Shown one piece after another: positions 55,620-55,986 of a stretch of 55,986 bases of DNA (the first letter of the stretch is position 1; each line of letters starts with the position of its first letter). The DNA is taken from assembly GCA_013821455.1 (NCBI GenBank), contig JACDGS010000026.1:1-55986 (forward strand). The letters run 5' to 3'. The notes beneath the pieces were generated by a model, which was not told where the DNA came from, did not search any database, and saw only the letters and a list, made by a program, of their open reading frames with translations. Made by a program: the position numbers and the translations under genes. Origin of the DNA: Chthoniobacterales bacterium. GTDB lineage: Bacteria; Verrucomicrobiota; Verrucomicrobiia; Chthoniobacterales; UBA10450.

Positions 55620-55986
55620 TTAGAGACGGACCCGCTCCGCGCTGTTCGCGGGAATCCAGCCACGTAAATCGTTAGGCAAAGCGGCGTAGCTCCATTGCCC
55701 GCGCGTGCTCAGGATTTTCACCTCGCTCCCGGGCGGCAGGACGAGGACGGTGCCGGCGTTTTCCGCGGTCGCGAGGCGAGCCTGGACCTTTGGCGCGATG
55801 ACGATTGCGGCGTCGCGGCCATTGCGGCCGTTCTCAAAGGCCGAGATGGCAAAGACCGAGCCGCCCGCGAGCGAGGCCAGCAATAACAAAGTGAAAATCC
55901 AAACGACCGGCCGTCGTCGCGCAAAAAGAAGTCCACCGACGATGAAAACCGCGGACCAAAAAGCGATCGCAGCCGTAACGGTGTAC
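55620..55986 (-). CDS. C-terminal part of a membrane protein with SH3-like domain, cut by the window edge
   Basis: The frame is open from base 55986 to the stop at 55620. The visible part has two transmembrane helices (AAIAFWSAVFIVGGLLFARR and FTLLLLASLAGGSVFAISAF) and ends in an SH3-like domain (ENAGTVLVLPPGSEVKILST, then GQWSYAALPNDLRGWIPANS). BatE-type aerotolerance proteins combine TPR repeats, membrane helices and such a C-terminal SH3, so that is a candidate; the upstream part is out of view. A GCCTAACGA motif encodes PND within the SH3 domain. Confidence 0.65.
   Translation of the reverse strand, partial: YTVTAAIAFWSAVFIVGGLLFARRRPVVWIFTLLLLASLAGGSVFAISAFENGRNGRDAAIVIAPKVQARLATAENAGTVLVLPPGSEVKILSTRGQWSYAALPNDLRGWIPANSAERVRL

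Overview
The window looks like a chromosomal contig from a GC-rich Gram-negative bacterium, most likely a soil-type verrucomicrobium (Chthoniobacterales/Spartobacteria-like). This is an inference from gene content: LPS Kdo transferase, TonB-dependent receptor, HprK-HPr-EI without enzyme II, DUF3309 and DUF4112 proteins, a signal-bearing NTAIG-repeat/S74 surface protein, and dense small intergenic inverted repeats. No rRNA or other decisive taxonomic marker is present. Almost all genes are housekeeping or envelope genes, and there is no large phage or transposon.

Layout. 1-5 kb: an edge-truncated secreted protein, a bPH membrane protein, a small lipoprotein, a receiver-only response regulator, a 35-residue basic protein with a NYN nuclease, and an ECF sigma/anti-sigma pair. 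5-9 kb: yebC and rho, then a decayed zone with a frameshifted gene and a rearranged fragment of rho itself, then DUF4112. 9-14 kb: glnE, a catalytically dead-looking rhomboid, a lipid kinase. 14-20 kb: asmA-like/rsmD/waaA operon and tRNA-Glu, followed by a 2-kb segment holding a surface protein and bounded by a copy of the tRNA 3' end. 20-28.4 kb: hprK-ptsH-ptsI, uppS, purA, DUF3309, a frame-disrupted M23 peptidase, uppP and a PII gene. 28.4-44.6 kb, more accessory: Kelch protein, gmd, aldo/keto reductase, ICMT-like methyltransferase, threonine synthase, DAACS symporter, ABC-2 exporter, VapBC-like pair, FAD oxidoreductase, a mini plug-like protein and a large TonB-dependent receptor. 44.7-56 kb: ruvA and a GT39 glycosyltransferase, PAP2, tRNA-Ser, a radical SAM protein, folP-cdaA-mini YbbR-cstA, and a pilMNOP-type cluster reading leftwards, followed by the 3' end of an SH3-like membrane protein cut by the right edge.

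The outstanding feature is sequence-level, not a gene. The core CCTAACG (either strand) occurs 97 times by my hand count in 56 kb, about 7 being expected by chance. About 75 of these extend to the 9-mer GCCTAACGA/TCGTTAGGC, for which fewer than one is expected. It lies in both orientations, in several reading frames, between genes, as direct and inverted pairs, and six times supplies the stop codon of a gene. Density and arrangement resemble the DNA uptake sequences of Neisseria and Pasteurellaceae. With type IV pilus-type pilMNOP genes in the same window, a DNA-uptake or other genome-wide recognition system is the most interesting hypothesis here, but function is not shown.

A second layer is a family of about eleven intergenic REP/MITE-like elements (GTCATCC[T/C]GAGC arms), one of which is translated as the C-terminus of RsmD, plus a separate two-copy ACAGATTTCGCAGATT palindrome family.

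Functional links: GlnE and PII belong to nitrogen control. UppS, UppP, WaaA, Gmd and the GT39 enzyme serve envelope carbohydrate synthesis. CdaA makes c-di-AMP. HprK/HPr/EI look like a regulatory phosphorelay.
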